Part shown: one piece after another, positions 48,252 to 59,475 of the stretch
Position numbering within the stretch: position 1 is the stretch's first letter
Layout of the letters: each line of letters starts with the position of its first letter
Source of the DNA: Moniliella sp. 'wahieum'
Taxonomy: Eukaryota > Basidiomycota > Moniliellomycetes > Moniliellales > Moniliellaceae
DNA: 64,000 bases
Direction of reading: 5' to 3'
Assembly (NCBI GenBank): GCA_003971905.1
Contig: RSEE01000043.1
Location: forward strand, 1 to 64,000
Position numbers and translations under genes: made by a program
Notes under the pieces: generated by a model
Databases searched by the model: none
The model's input: the letters and a program-made list of their open reading frames with translations, nothing else
What the model was told of the DNA's origin: nothing

Positions 48252-50213
48252 GGTGGCGCCAGGGAGAAAGAGACGGCGGCTGTGAGTGGTTCGAGAGGAG
48301 GTGTTTAATCAGGTCGCACTGCTGGAACCATCCATCCATGTACGGCCAATGCAGGAGACAGATGGGGTTTGGTGATGGAAATCGGTGCAAAAGCAAACAC
48401 GTGAGCCTGACAAGACATGGATTGTTGCACCGAACTCTTGCATTCCGCTTGTCTATCTCAGATCTACGTGCCACAATCTCATGATGCATGATGCATGATG
48501 CATGATCATCGATGATGACCTCACGCTTTTAAACTTCGTCTTTCCGTTACACGTTGACGCGTTAACGTCTGCTCAACGTGTTTTGAGGCAGAAGACAAAA
48601 GCTGCTCACGTTCAACAAGCTTCAACAGCTTCAACGCAATTCACATGTTCTCACGTTCTGAACAAACGTCCATCCGCTGTGTGGCGCTCGTGTGAAGAGC
48701 CCTGCAAATGAGCTGGTGTGGCTCCCGCCTGTTCTGGACATTGGCGCATAGCATTTGCAAAAGCTTTGCGACAGGGGAGAGGGTTATGATCAAGAGATTA
48801 GGAGGCCGAGTGCTAAGGGTGCGGTGGAGCGGAAAGCGGAAAGACGTGGTTGTTGGGATTGTTTGGGGAGCAGTCTGCGGTGACATGTTTCTGACTCGAA
48901 GGAGCATTAGACCTCTCAGATCTCTGAGGGCAACAGGAGGATCTGGAAAAGGAGCCGGACGGGGATATGGATCAGGTGATCGATCACCCTCCCAAGCCTG
49001 AGGCCCAGGCTAGAAAAGCGGGTACAAGGTACGTGTCTCAGGATTTGTTGGGTACAGGGACTGGAGCCGATCGACCGAGAATAGTGCTGCTGACGCATTG
49101 ATGGCGCCGATGTGGATTCGGGTGGATCCTGCGGGCATACGAGAAGTTCTTTTTTACCCCGACCGGCTGGCATGCACCAGGCGACTTATTTTATGAGAGG
49201 AAAGTGCGGGGGAAGAGCCGGGGAGATAGGAGAACGTGCTAACTAGGGTCGTGGCTACTGTGGGACGCAAAAGCTATACGTATTCGCGGAGACAAACAAG
49301 AGCCACACAATGTCATGTCCGCCCTTCCCCCTTTTACTGGACAACGAGAAAAAGGCAAGCGTCGGCAAGGGGTGCCGATGGCGATTAATGGTGAGAGTGA
49401 GAAGCTCATTGTATGCTCCTCCTACAACGGAAGAGGGGCAGGTAGGACTGGTGGCGAGAGCGGTGGAGCTGGCGGCGCCAAGGATGGGAGGTGGACAGCG
49501 GCGGGTGGAATTGGAGAGGGGGCTGCACTGCCCACTCTGCCACGTTGAAGCCTGTGCGGCGTGAAGCGGCAGAGAGAAGCGGGGGTGGAGGGCTGGCCCG
49601 TGCGCGTGCAGGGAGCGAAGCCTAAATGGCCAGGGCGTAGATAGGGCAGGCCCCGTGCAGCGCGGGAGGCGCGCGGGGCCCAGGGTGTGCTGGTCGCCTC
49701 ACCAATTCCGTGTGGCAGCGATAAAAAATCAAACGAGGCAGTCCGCCAGGCACGCACCGCAGTCCGCTGCGCCCGCCCGGCGCCACTGTCGGCCCTTGCA
49801 GCTTGCGGTGATGGCACTAATCATTAGTCCAGCATTAATCAGTCGGCAGGCGCATGGCTGCCCCCGTGCGCTGCCCGTCGCAGCCGCCAGCACGGGCCTG
49901 GGCGTGCGGCCTGGACTCTGGCCACAGCCCCCATGCCGCTCGGTGCACGCTCGAGCCCATGCGAGGCGCCAGTGTGCCCATGGGAATCCGCGTCCGCACG
50001 GAGCCTGTGGAACGCATGCCGCCGTGCGCTCCCGTTCCGCCCGGCACCCGGGCAGTGTCTGCTCTCCGCATACCTGATTCTGCAGCGCAGCGGTTATCTT
50101 CAAGACTCCGTTATTTAATCTTCCGCCTGGCCCCTAGCCCCACACCTTTTCCTCCAACTGCTCATCAGCCGCCGCCCTCTCCCCTCCTCCTCTCTTGGAC
50201 CATCGTCGCTGCC
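48252..50213. other. 2-kb intergenic region, divergent
   Basis: Separates the divergent Csn12/PCID2 and glutamine synthetase genes. It includes the ATGCAT array and several TTCAAC motifs near 48610-48640. Open frames near 48700-49170 are short and not convincing. From about 49650 to 50200 the DNA is GC-rich and promoter-like. Confidence 0.5.
48481..48517. repeat. ATGATGC heptamer array plus ATCGAT unit
   Basis: Three perfect ATGATGC units running into ATGATCATCGATGATG, so the ATGCAT and ATCGAT types are fused. Confidence 0.88.
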
Positions 50214-51396
50214 ATGTCTGCTGCTCCCCCAACCCCTTCGTTCGCCAGCCTGGTGCGTACCATCCCCCTGCATCCACTCTCCTGCCTCACCGCCTGCTGT
50301 GTTCCTCGCGCGGGCAGCATTGACCGTTCTTTGCCCCTCCTCCCTCCCCCCTTCCAACAGGCCTCGCTGCCCACTACCTCGCCCTCCCCCAGGGCAAGAA
50401 GGTGCAGGCCGAGTACATTTGGATCGACGGCTTTGGCGAGATTCGCGCAAGACGACCACGCTCGATGGCCCTGTCAAGTCGCTTGCCGACCTGAAGGAGT
50501 GGAACTTTGACGGCTCCTCGACCAACCAGGCCCCCGGTGGCAACTCGGACGTCTACCTTCGTCCGGCCGCTTTCTTCCCGGATCCCTTCCGTGGTGGCAA
50601 CAATGTCATTGTTCTCGCCGAGTGCTACAACAACGACGGCACCCCCAACAAGTCCAACCACCGCTACGCGGCCAAGAAGATCTTTGACCAGGTCAAGGCT
50701 GAGGAGCCTTGGTTTGGCATTGAGCAGGAGTACTCGCTTCTTGGTGAGGATGACCGCCCTCTCGGCTGGCCCACTAATGGATTCCCCGGTCCCCAAGGTC
50801 CCTACTACTGCGGTGTCGGCGCTGGCAAGGTGGTTGCCCGTGACCTGATTGAGTCGCACTACCGCGCCTGCCTGTACGCTGGCATCAACATCTCGGGTAT
50901 CAACGCTGAGGTCATGCCCGCTCAGTGGGAGTTCCAGGTGGGCCCCTGCTCGGTATTGAGATGGGTGACCACCTTGTCGTGGCCCGCTACCTCCTTCTCC
51001 GTGTGGCTGAAGAGTGGGGTGTCAAGGTTACCTTCCACCCCAAGGCTGTCCCCGGTGACTGGAACGGCGCTGGTGCTCACACCAACTACTCGACCAAGGC
51101 CACCCGCTGAGGGCGGCATCAAGGCCATTGAGGCTGCCATTGAGAAGTTGAGCAAGCGCCACAACGAGCACATTGCCGTGTACGGTGCGGACAACGACCA
51201 GCGCTTGACTGGGAAGCACGAGACGGGCCACATTGGCCAGTTCTCCTCGGGTGTGGCCAACCGTGGCGCTTCGATCCGTATTCCCAGGAGTGTTGCCGCT
51301 GAGGGCAAGGGCTACCTCGAGGACCGCCGCCCGGCGTCCAACATTGACCCTTACCAGGTCACTGGCATCATCGCCGAGACGACGCTACTGCTCTAA
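50214..51396 (+). CDS. GLN1: Glutamine synthetase
   Basis: Eukaryotic (GSII) glutamine synthetase, making glutamine from glutamate, ammonia and ATP. Exon 1 is 50214-50256 ([14 protein letters not shown]). A 104-nt intron (50257-50360; donor GTACC, acceptor CAACAG) splices in frame to [19 protein letters not shown]. Motifs: [87 protein letters not shown], then [21 protein letters not shown]. Length is about 360 residues, normal. Three frame breaks: near 50447 (IRA-KTTTLDG), near 50946 (VGPC-LGIEMGD) and near 51107 (before EGGIKAIE). All catalytic segments are present, so the gene is probably functional in the organism. Confidence 0.96.
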
Positions 51397-52043
51397 GGTG
51401 GCCTCCGGGTACGGCATATCTCCCTTAGGCTTAAGCAGGTTGCTTGTGGCTGTTCTTGACAGTTCCTGGCGTTCAGGCTGCGTTGCTTCTTTCACCCCCA
51501 CGCCCTCGATGGCGTGTAAATGATACTCTCTCAAATCTGAGATCTGATGGATATCAGATTCGTCGGGCTCTTGATAGAACCATTGACGCTAGACAGCATG
51601 CATCAATGCCAGTGTTTTCATTCGCCGCCGCTAGTAACTAGTAAGCGCGCTAGTAAGCGCCGTCGGCGGCTGCGCCACTCCCTCGTCGGCATTATCCCCG
51701 ACTTTACCCAAAACAACTTACCCGTCACCGCCCCCAACCAAATAGTGTCGGCTACCAAACCTGGTGTCAGGCATGTGTCATGCATGTCATTCACATCATC
51801 GTGATGGTCGAGGATTCATCGATCATCGACCATCGTAGACATCTTGTGCGGGTGGGCTACAGGAGGCTACAGGCAGGTTGCCTGAATCAGACAGGTGCAG
51901 CCAGTGGGGCTGCTGGAAGAGGCATTCCCACCAGGCGATCGCGGTTCGATAATGTATTGTTGTCTTTTCTTCCTGTCTCCCCCCATGTTACTCGGGTCGG
52001 AACAGGCATACAGCTTGGGGCCAGTCATCCAGTGGACGCCGGC
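51397..52043. other. Intergenic region between convergent genes
   Basis: Contains CTAGTAA/CTAGTAAGCGC repeats near 51630-51660 and an ATCGAT-type motif near 51815-51835. No gene. Confidence 0.5.
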
Positions 52044-53250
52044 TCAGAACATCATCGTCTCCCGTTGCACCAATCGTGGCACCCGACGGAGGGCTGGGTC
52101 GTCCTTGGCGCCCGCCCAAAGATAACCATCCAACTCGGCCTCGGTCATAGAGGCCATCCAGGCGAGAGAGGGGGTCTCTTGGCCAATTGGTGCGCCCGCG
52201 CCACCATCCTCGCCCCGCTTCAAGCGAGGCTGCACGGACCCGGTACCCATCTTGAGCCGACAACACTGGTCCCGGCTCCACTTTCTTCCCTTCTGCACCA
52301 GGAGGATCGACATAGGGCTTCCAGTTGTGAAGGCTGGGCAAGGGGCACGCAGTCAAGTCCACCACACCAGCTTGGTGCAGCATGGTGGGAATCACGTTGT
52401 CCACAAACATGGGCAGCAGCTTGGTGGGGGGCAGATGACAGGAAAAGTCGGATCGGGAACAAATTTGGTGGACAAAGTGTACAAGAGGAAAAAGATTCTT
52501 GGCCAACGCCACCTGGCAGCCATCCACCTCGGCTCGGTCGGCAAAGCCTGGAAGGGAAAAGAGAGTGTATACGGTCACATCCAAGCCTGCCAAGTCGGCC
52601 TCGTCTTGCCCTGCCTCTTGCCCGGACTTCTTTGCCCTTGCAATGGCCAAGCTACGCGCCTCGTCGCCCCTGCGAAGTGCATGGAGGACAAAGGCACCCA
52701 AATCGGAAAAGCCCTGCGATTGCAATTGCTTTCCCGTCTCGTTGCATGTTGCCACAAGTAGGTCCACCGGCTCCACCATGGGGCTCGTCCGCTCCCCCAC
52801 CATGATCCCCGGCAGGGTCGGGTGTGGGGTTTCCCGCATGAGGTTAACGTTCCAGATTCTGCTCACGTCCTGGGACGTGAGGGATGCCAAGCCATGAGCA
52901 GAGAGGCGGGAGGCCCCCTCGGGCGCCGCATCCAGGTACAGTCCCACCAGAAGACGAAGGATGTTGTCGTACACGCCTGCGCCCGTGGCGGCATGGAACT
53001 CGGCGCGGTAGCCCGACAGTCCATTGAGCAAGGCCAGTACAGAGAGAAGTTGATTTCATCGGCGATCGAGTCAAAAGAGGGGGAAGAGGATTCCGTGTGT
53101 TTGGCTCAGACGTTCGAACTAGCTTGGTCGATGGTACGCAACACGTTGTCCATCTGGGCCTCATCCAACACAATCCGCTCGCTTCCGTAGCGCAGAACAC
53201 GAAGCCCTCAGCTCCGCTACTGTGTTTTCCTTGGGTGGGAAGGTACTCAT
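52044..53250 (-). CDS. QNG1: Queuosine 5'-phosphate N-glycosylase (DUF2419)
   Basis: Queuosine-salvage protein family (human C9orf64/QNG1), which releases queuine from queuosine-5'-phosphate so that it can be inserted into tRNA. The body is one long frame: DNILRLLVGLYLDAAPEGA, ISRIWNVN-like SRIWNVNLMRETPHPTLPG, MVEPVDLLVATCNETGKQL, FSDLGAFVLHALRRGDEA, LFPLVHFVHQICSR, LLPMFVDNVIPTMLHQAGVVDL and YRVRAASLEAG. The family C-terminus (TEAELDGYLWAGAKDDPALR, RLVQRETMMF) is in another frame and sets the stop at 52044. The N-terminus (MSTFPPKENTVAELR, then YGSERIVLDEAQMDNVLRTI and ADEINFSL) is split over two frames; ATG 53250 is the likely start. About four frame breaks. It indicates that this fungus can use queuine obtained from outside. 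Confidence 0.88.
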
Positions 53251-53662
53251 CTCGTCTCCAGTTGCCGACAAGGACGGTGGTGTTGTGGCTCTTGGGAAGT
53301 GTAGAATGCAGGGAAACTTATCCTCTGAGGGACAGAAGGCCGACGTCAGCGCGTAAAGTTTCAATTATGTCCGAATCTCAGTATTTCACAGGCACAAGCC
53401 GAAAGCTGGGGCCAAGTCCTGGCCAAGTTCCAGACAAAGAAAGCCGTGTATCGATGGGACGTTCTCCGATCTCAGATCTCACTCACATGACTCATGGCTT
53501 ACTCTCTACAAAAAACGTGCACCTCACGGAAAGGAGGAGTTGGTCTAACAACCGTGAGGGACGAGCCAATGAAGCCAAACATGGAGGTAGGTAGATGCAC
53601 AATCGCGGCCGGAAAGGCGTCGGCTGTCAGAGGGTGGGAGCCAGCGAAGGAGGAGGCGCAAC
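53251..53662. other. Intergenic region
   Basis: About 410 bp between the QNG1 start and the siderophore monooxygenase stop. No further feature seen. Confidence 0.5.
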
Positions 53663-55319
53663 CTAACCACAGAAGACTTGGGCAGCTCGGAAGGGTAAGG
53701 CGGTGTAGAGATGGAGCCTCCCGAAGAAGAGGTCAAACGGGCCAAGACCATGCTTCCTAAGGGACTCGGTGATCTCCCACGCCCGGACCGAGGCCACGGA
53801 TAAAGCGAATCGGATAGGCCATGGGTCAACTCGTTAGACCCCAAGAACGTAGATTCCACCCGTGAACGTCGTGGTGGGCGCCTCGTTGATCAAAGTGACA
53901 TGTGACGCGGACAATCCGCTTCCCATGCTCTCCGAGCTCTTCGGAGAAGGAGGGACACTACGTTGGGCCTCACGCTCAGCCGCGTCACAAAGCGGTCATC
54001 ACGAGTGATGCCTCGGGCCGCAGCACGCTGAGCATCTGCCGCTGCGCCTGTCGCCCCCGCCGGCGGCTCGCGCGGGCATCGGGCTCATCTTCGAGAGGGG
54101 TAAGGGCGGATGCCAAGGGGTATTCAGCAGCCAGCGGGGCGAGGGCAGGATGTGCGCACCCATGTGACGCTCGAACCCAGGGCCAGGAAGACCGCATCAC
54201 GTCACTTCTTCTACAGAGGATGTGGAGGAATTTTCGAGGCGGAGGGTAATGCCTTGGAGCTTGCCTCTAATGGGGTGGCTGTGGTACTGGGCCGCAAGCG
54301 GATGGTGCCGTTCTCGGTGTCGTGGCCCAGTTGGTCCTCGATGGGCAGAGGCTCGACTTGCTGTTGATATGTCGTCTCGTACAAGGTGTCGAGAGATGTG
54401 TGGGTGGACCACTCCATAGTTTGTTCGGTGCCATTCTACCAATCGGGCCTGCCTTTCCGGCAGGGGTTGTCGCCAAAACGTATTGGTTGACTCGGGGTCA
54501 AAGGCGGCCGTTGACAAAGGGACTGTCATCCGAAAGGAACAATAGCCGGCGACGGTAGATCGTCTCGATTTGCGCCCCCGGAAAAAGGGAATGAAGATGA
54601 CACGAAATCTCTGCTCCACTTTGGCCGCACCAACGACGGCAAGGCGGGCGTTAGGCTTCAACAATGGCTGCAATGCCCGCAAGCGGGTAGATAATTGCCT
54701 GAATGAACAATGGGGGGACTTTGCTCGCCTGCTCCGCGCTGTACAGCTGAGACCAGGGTGGTGGGACTGAGGGCGTGCCCCCCACAGCTACCGAAATGTT
54801 ACGCCGTCAAGATGCGGCAAGCCCGAAGGGTACCTACATCCACAGCAAAGATACGTCCCTCCTCCGGAGTCCAGAGGTGTGACGAGCTGAACGCGATGGC
54901 CAAACGAATGGTATCCGGAGGCGACTCGGCCCGCATACGACGTGCACACCACGCTAAATACGCAGACCACTCACGCCGGGATGGAACGGAATCGGAACGA
55001 TTGATGTACGAGGCGAGACGACCTTGGCTAAAAAGATAGTTGTAGTAGGTAAAGCTCGAAGTAGGGTCGCGCAGCATGGCCATGTCTTGAGCGGGCTGAC
55101 TTGGAGCCTCGCACCGGGAAGCAGGAGAGATGTATGCCAGCGAAACTCGGGATTAGCCTCGAGAAAGGCGATCTTACCCGAGGGTAGCATCCCGCCCGCA
55201 TTCTCGCGCAGCGACACGGCGAGCGAAAGATGGGCCGGGCCAAAGCCAACACCGACAAACTCGAGGATGGGCGACTGTGGGATGGACATGGCGCGGCCTT
55301 TTGGTGGAGCAGATGACAA
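53663..55319 (-). CDS. L-ornithine N5-monooxygenase (siderophore biosynthesis)
   Basis: SidA/Sid1-type flavin monooxygenase that hydroxylates L-ornithine, the first committed step of hydroxamate siderophores. From ATG 55319: the FAD-binding loop GVGFGPAHLSLAVSL, FRWHTSLLLPGARLQVSPLK, MLRDPTSSFTYYNYLFSQGRL, INRSDSVPSRREWSAYLAW, the NADPH-site GQSGAEISCHLHSLFP, IETIYRRR, SDDSPFVN, the substrate segment WHRTNYGVV, LYETTYQQQVE, and a C-terminal block GSNELTHGLSDSL then VRAWEITESL. The last frame ends at the stop 53663-53665. The pieces lie in different frames with roughly eight breaks, but their order and spacing match the ~500-residue family. Divergent from a siderophore acyltransferase gene. 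In smuts such genes are iron-repressed through GATA factors; that is knowledge of relatives, not seen here. Confidence 0.88.
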
Positions 55320-55598
55320 TGACGCTTACTGAGCAGTGGCGCGGGAAGGATACTGATGCCTATACCGTAGTGGTTGTTGTGCTTGTCCCTGCAACACAAG
55401 AACAGGGGGCTGGCAGGGGTGCCTTTAAAGAAACACCCATACACCCCCCTGTCGCGGTAGCGCAAGGGCACGGTGTCGCGTTTCCACACTGCCGGCGTTC
55501 ATCTCACGTGCTTGCGGTCTCAACTATACTCAGATCTCTTAACGCTTCGCTCTCGACTCTTTGCGCAATCGCGCCGGCTTCAAGCTCAGTGCAGTCGT

Positions 55599-55626
55599 AA
55601 GCTTCAAATAAGCTTCAAGCTTCAAG
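55599..55626. repeat. AAGCTTC heptamer array
   Basis: Three AAGCTTCA-type units, two of them in perfect 7-bp tandem, 280 bp upstream of the ornithine monooxygenase ATG. Confidence 0.8.
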
Positions 55627-55814
55627 GGAAAACATTCAGTGGCCCCAGTGACTAGCTGATGGTCTGATCCAGCGTGCGCGGGCACAAGCAAAAGGGTGTG
55701 CTGTGTGCTGGTCAACCGCTGAAATTTGAAAGGAAGCGCTCGACCAACATGGTGTGTGGAGGCCTGATTGCAACGGTCTCGTGTCTGGTGCAACACCACC
55801 ATCTGGAATGGCCT

Positions 55815-55876
55815 CATGATGCATGATGCATGATCTCATCGCCCCATGTCGTCGATGATCTCGATGATCGATGATC
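55815..55876. repeat. ATGCAT and ATCGAT arrays
   Basis: CATGATG units at 55815-55835, then CGATGAT-type units at 55852-55876. Confidence 0.82.
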
Positions 55877-56143
55877 TTGGATCTTACGACACTGTCTTTC
55901 TGCTACTCGGTCCCCTGTATTCTCAGAGGGCACATGCACATGGCGGTGCGCCTGGGTGTGCTTGCTTTCATTTGGCCGCTATCGTTGGCACATGTGTAAG
56001 TGTTGCAACATGTAATGTGTAGGTGTAGGTACAGCGGATATAGGTCAAAGCCGAACGCGACAGCAATTGAGGACTGTGTGGTGCACCAAGCGGGTAATAA
56101 AGCGCACCCTTTGGGTTGCCAAATTTCAAAACTCAATTCCGAC

Positions 56144-56190
56144 TCTTGAAGCTGAAGCTAGAAGCCTGAAGCTTGAAGCATGATGCATGA
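56144..56190. repeat. Mixed AAGCTT / ATGCAT array
   Basis: TGAAGC units run directly into ATGATGCATGA, joining two of the heptamer types. Confidence 0.8.
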
Positions 56191-56960
56191 CTACATGACA
56201 GCCGGTTCATCGATGATTTGCTTTGCTGTCCCTGTCACATGTCACATTCACATGCGACTTGTCACCTACACGTCACCGTCACCACCGGCCACCTCTCCAA
56301 GCTCCGTATCTGGGTTCGCATTCAAGGTACGCTCGTACTCAACGTCCAACCGTTTAACTTGGAACTGAACAATACAGTCATCGGTCGTCTTCGGCTGGCA
56401 CGTGGCATCAGCCGATTTTTAAGAGAGCCACCATCCACGCGCTCCAACTTCACGCCCAAAGCAAGCTTCCGGGCCCCACACTCCATCCATTGGTTCGTCT
56501 CGTCTCCTACACTCACCCCCCTCCTCCTCCTTGTACGTCCGCGCTTCATCGTTGGACTGCCGCTCTCGTCTCCTGCTCGCCCGAACGATAGCGGAAAACG
56601 CTGACCAGTCGTCCTATCAGATCCACAACAGGAGACCTAGTGAGCCCAGGTGATCTCATCGATCTCATCAGATCTCTCCAGATCACCTCTTGCTGGCCAT
56701 CATCTCTCCGCCAGGCCCTCAAGCCTCGGACCTTGCCTGAAATCAGTGTAGCAGGCCCGTCTTGGTATCCTTCCTACAACTGCCTCAACCCTCTCCAATA
56801 ACCTCTGTCCCGCCGATCCCAGCTCCACCGGCTCCGCATTAGCTCAGTCAGGACGGCCCAACACAACCAACATCATCAATTCATCCATCATCATTGGTCA
56901 TACCTGCCACCAACGCTGCACTGAGCTTCTCACGCCCCTGCTCAATCCCCACCAGTCAGC

Positions 56961-58406
56961 ATGAACGTCTTTCACCCAAACTCGGGATTGTTCTCTCTCT
57001 CGCCTCCTCCACCGACCCAGCAGGACGGCATGGTCCGGATGATCATGTTGATTGGACCCGGCTGAGCAAGCCGTTGATCTTGCCTGCGCCCTATACCGTA
57101 TCCAAGTTAAGCATTCAAGCCACGTTCGTTAATAGCAAGTCGCTTACCGGCCCCAATGATTCAATTGCGCGTCTTACCTTCAAGGCGGATGCACCTGGCG
57201 AACTCGACCCTTGTTTCGATGAGCCAATCGAGTTTCATGCTCCACCGCCCCATCCTTCCTTCTAGATACCATGCAAGAGCTTTCGCTGAACACCCCGCGC
57301 ACCGGCCGAGTCGTTGTGGGGGTCCATCGCGGTTACCTCTGTTGATGACAATGCGCACCAAAAGAACGGGGCAGTTCTCTTTTGCACGCTGAGGAGTAAC
57401 AAATTGTGGGCAATGCTGCTCCTCTATTTTGAAACCTTCCCAGGTGCCGAAGGAGTGAAGGTAATCCGCTCTTTGGGAACGAAGAGTCCGAATACCGAGG
57501 TGCGATGGTCATTTGGCCTCAGTCTCCCCGCCTACTGGTGTGACAAGACACTCTCTGCAGTCGTGGCGATTACTCGCGACGAGTTTTGGGTTTCCTCTCC
57601 GCCAACTTGCCCGCACCTTTCCCCCTGGGTTCCCCTCCCTCGGCCTCTGAGCCACTGGCATCGCCGAAGCCATCTCCAGGTACATTGGTGTACCAGCGTT
57701 ACTTTCCCGCCCTGTCCAAGATCCTCCGCTACCGCCTGATTGATGATGGTCCGGCCCCGGGTCCTCCAGGTGGGCTGGACAAGGGCATCCTCCCTTTTGA
57801 TGGGGAAAGCGCCGATGCGAGCGGCTCGTTTGGTGGCGACGTACCGCTGTTTGGCAAGTGGCAGAACTCAGAGCGGGTCAACTCTGGCTGGCGGCAGCGT
57901 GGTCCGCTTCGCGAACATTGGGACTTTGTCCATGAATGTGTCGACGACGAGCATCGGTGGGGCTTGATTGGGACATGGGAGAACGTCGGGACCGGGTCCG
58001 GAACCGAGGCCGAAAGTGTGGGTGGTGAAGAGCCATGGGGTACGTCGAGCTCTATTGGCCCGCCTTTTCCAATATTGCCCGATGGGCTCAGCCATCCGAT
58101 CTAGGTCTCCATGCTTTGGTGGGCAACGAGAAGTTCCGTGGACCCGGATTTGTGCGAAGCTGGATGGGAGCGGCGGTCCATCTCGCCTTCTTGTTGTCGC
58201 CTGGGGCGCAGCGCTGTCTCTCCGAACCCCGGGCGAGCAACACAAAGATGGTAGGCTACGAATGTCTCGTGGGCGGCCAGGTGGAACGTCTGATTGACTT
58301 GGGTCACAAACGCTCGGCGCTTGTGGTCTGGCAGCGCGACGGGTTTTTCCAGCTGTGCCCCATGGGCCCCTGGCTCAGCACGTGGTGGGTAGCTGATTGT
58401 GCTTGA
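56961..58406 (+). CDS. Hydroxyornithine N5-acyltransferase (siderophore biosynthesis)
   Basis: GNAT-fold acyltransferase of the AlcB/IucB type, as in fungal SidF, SidL and Ustilago Fer5, which acylates N5-hydroxyornithine before NRPS assembly. The C-terminal catalytic half is unmistakable: ELYWPAFSNIARWAQPSD, GLHALVGNEKFRGPGFVRSW, RCLSEPRASNTKMVGYE and LGHKRSALVVWQRDGFFQ. Upstream parts are readable as LVYQRYFPALSKILRYRLID, PLFGKWQNSERVN and REHWDFVHECVDD. The N-terminus from ATG 56961 (MNVFHPNSGLFSL) fits, with PLILPAPYTVSKLSI following in another frame. About five frame breaks, for example near 57045, 57265, 57335, 57590 and 58035. The acyl donor (acetyl versus a longer CoA) cannot be judged. 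The gene is divergent from the ornithine monooxygenase, which makes its substrate. Confidence 0.87.
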
Positions 58407-59475
58407 TCGAAAGACTAGCAAGTGAACGCAGCATCTCTCTTGAGACTGAAGGCAGGGGGCGTTGAATAGAGAGATGGAAGTGAGTTGGCAAGTTGGTGGA
58501 TGTGCGGTGGTATGCAGGGTCCATAGTAATGCTGTACGCTCATTGAACTCATCGGCACAAGGTCGTGCGAAACACGCTCGGATGTACTCTCTCTTCGCGT
58601 AGCCACGCGTGTGAGGGCATGACATCATGATGAACCGTGAACGTTGAACATTCAACTTAGCGCCACCGGCTTAATGTTGGCTGGGCAAAACGGTACACAC
58701 ATGGCTGCTATGGCTTGGCCACGTGTGAACCACTTCTTTTGCGAACACCAACTGTTGCGCCCCGTGTCCCAACGCAAAGGCGACCGGAGCGAAGATCCTG
58801 AGTTGTCAATCCCACTGTGCTGAACACTTCGCACCACGTGCTACACGCTCTTGGCGCGCGCTCAGCTGTCTCTCTCCCCTGCCTCCTCCTGCTGTCACGA
58901 GAGAGCGCCGGCGACATGGCATCGCTATCATGGCGACAAAGAGATGTCACGTCACATGCGAGGTAGCAAAGCCTCAACGCCTCGGCTCCTCTCCCTCGGT
59001 TCAATGTCATCGCTCGTATCCCCGACGCTCGTCCGCCCACCATGTATACATGGGTGTGGGGCACTCGCAGAGACACACGAGGTGCTTGGGTATCGGGCAC
59101 GAGGTGCGTCCTCGGTCCCGGTCATCAAAGCTTCTTCGACGTCATCCTCCTCCCAGTACATCTCGTCGACGAGGTAAAGGCAGTGCCGTGGTTGCTAACG
59201 GCATGCTTCAGCAGCTTGTGGAAATGCTTTCGGCTAAGCATGTTTCCAATCGGCACACCATGCGGCGGCCGCATCTGCTCTCCCAACACCTATACACCTA
59301 GTGGGCAGACAACGCCGGCAGTACCGACAGCGGCGTGCACGCCCCCCCTGTTCATCCATATTAGGGCGAAGATTGCTACTTAAACCCCCCATCTGGTGGG
59401 CCCTCATTTTCCCCTCACCACCCCACTTCCCCACCTCTGCTCTCTCTCCACCCGCCCACGCTGTGCATTCATATC
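58407..59475. other. Intergenic region
   Basis: About 1.1 kb. An AACGTT-type element (GAACGTTGAACATTC) lies near 58634. No gene recognised. Confidence 0.5.

Larger units (their letters stand above)
55320..56960. promoter_or_regulatory. Divergent intergenic region of the siderophore gene pair
   Basis: 1.64 kb between the two siderophore start codons. It holds AAGCTT arrays (55599-55626 and 56144-56178), ATGCAT arrays (55815-55835 and 56178-56189) and an ATCGAT cluster (55852-55876). One TGATAG (CTATCA on +) at 56614-56619 fits the WGATAR core of iron-responsive GATA factors. I saw no cluster of such sites. Confidence 0.4.
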
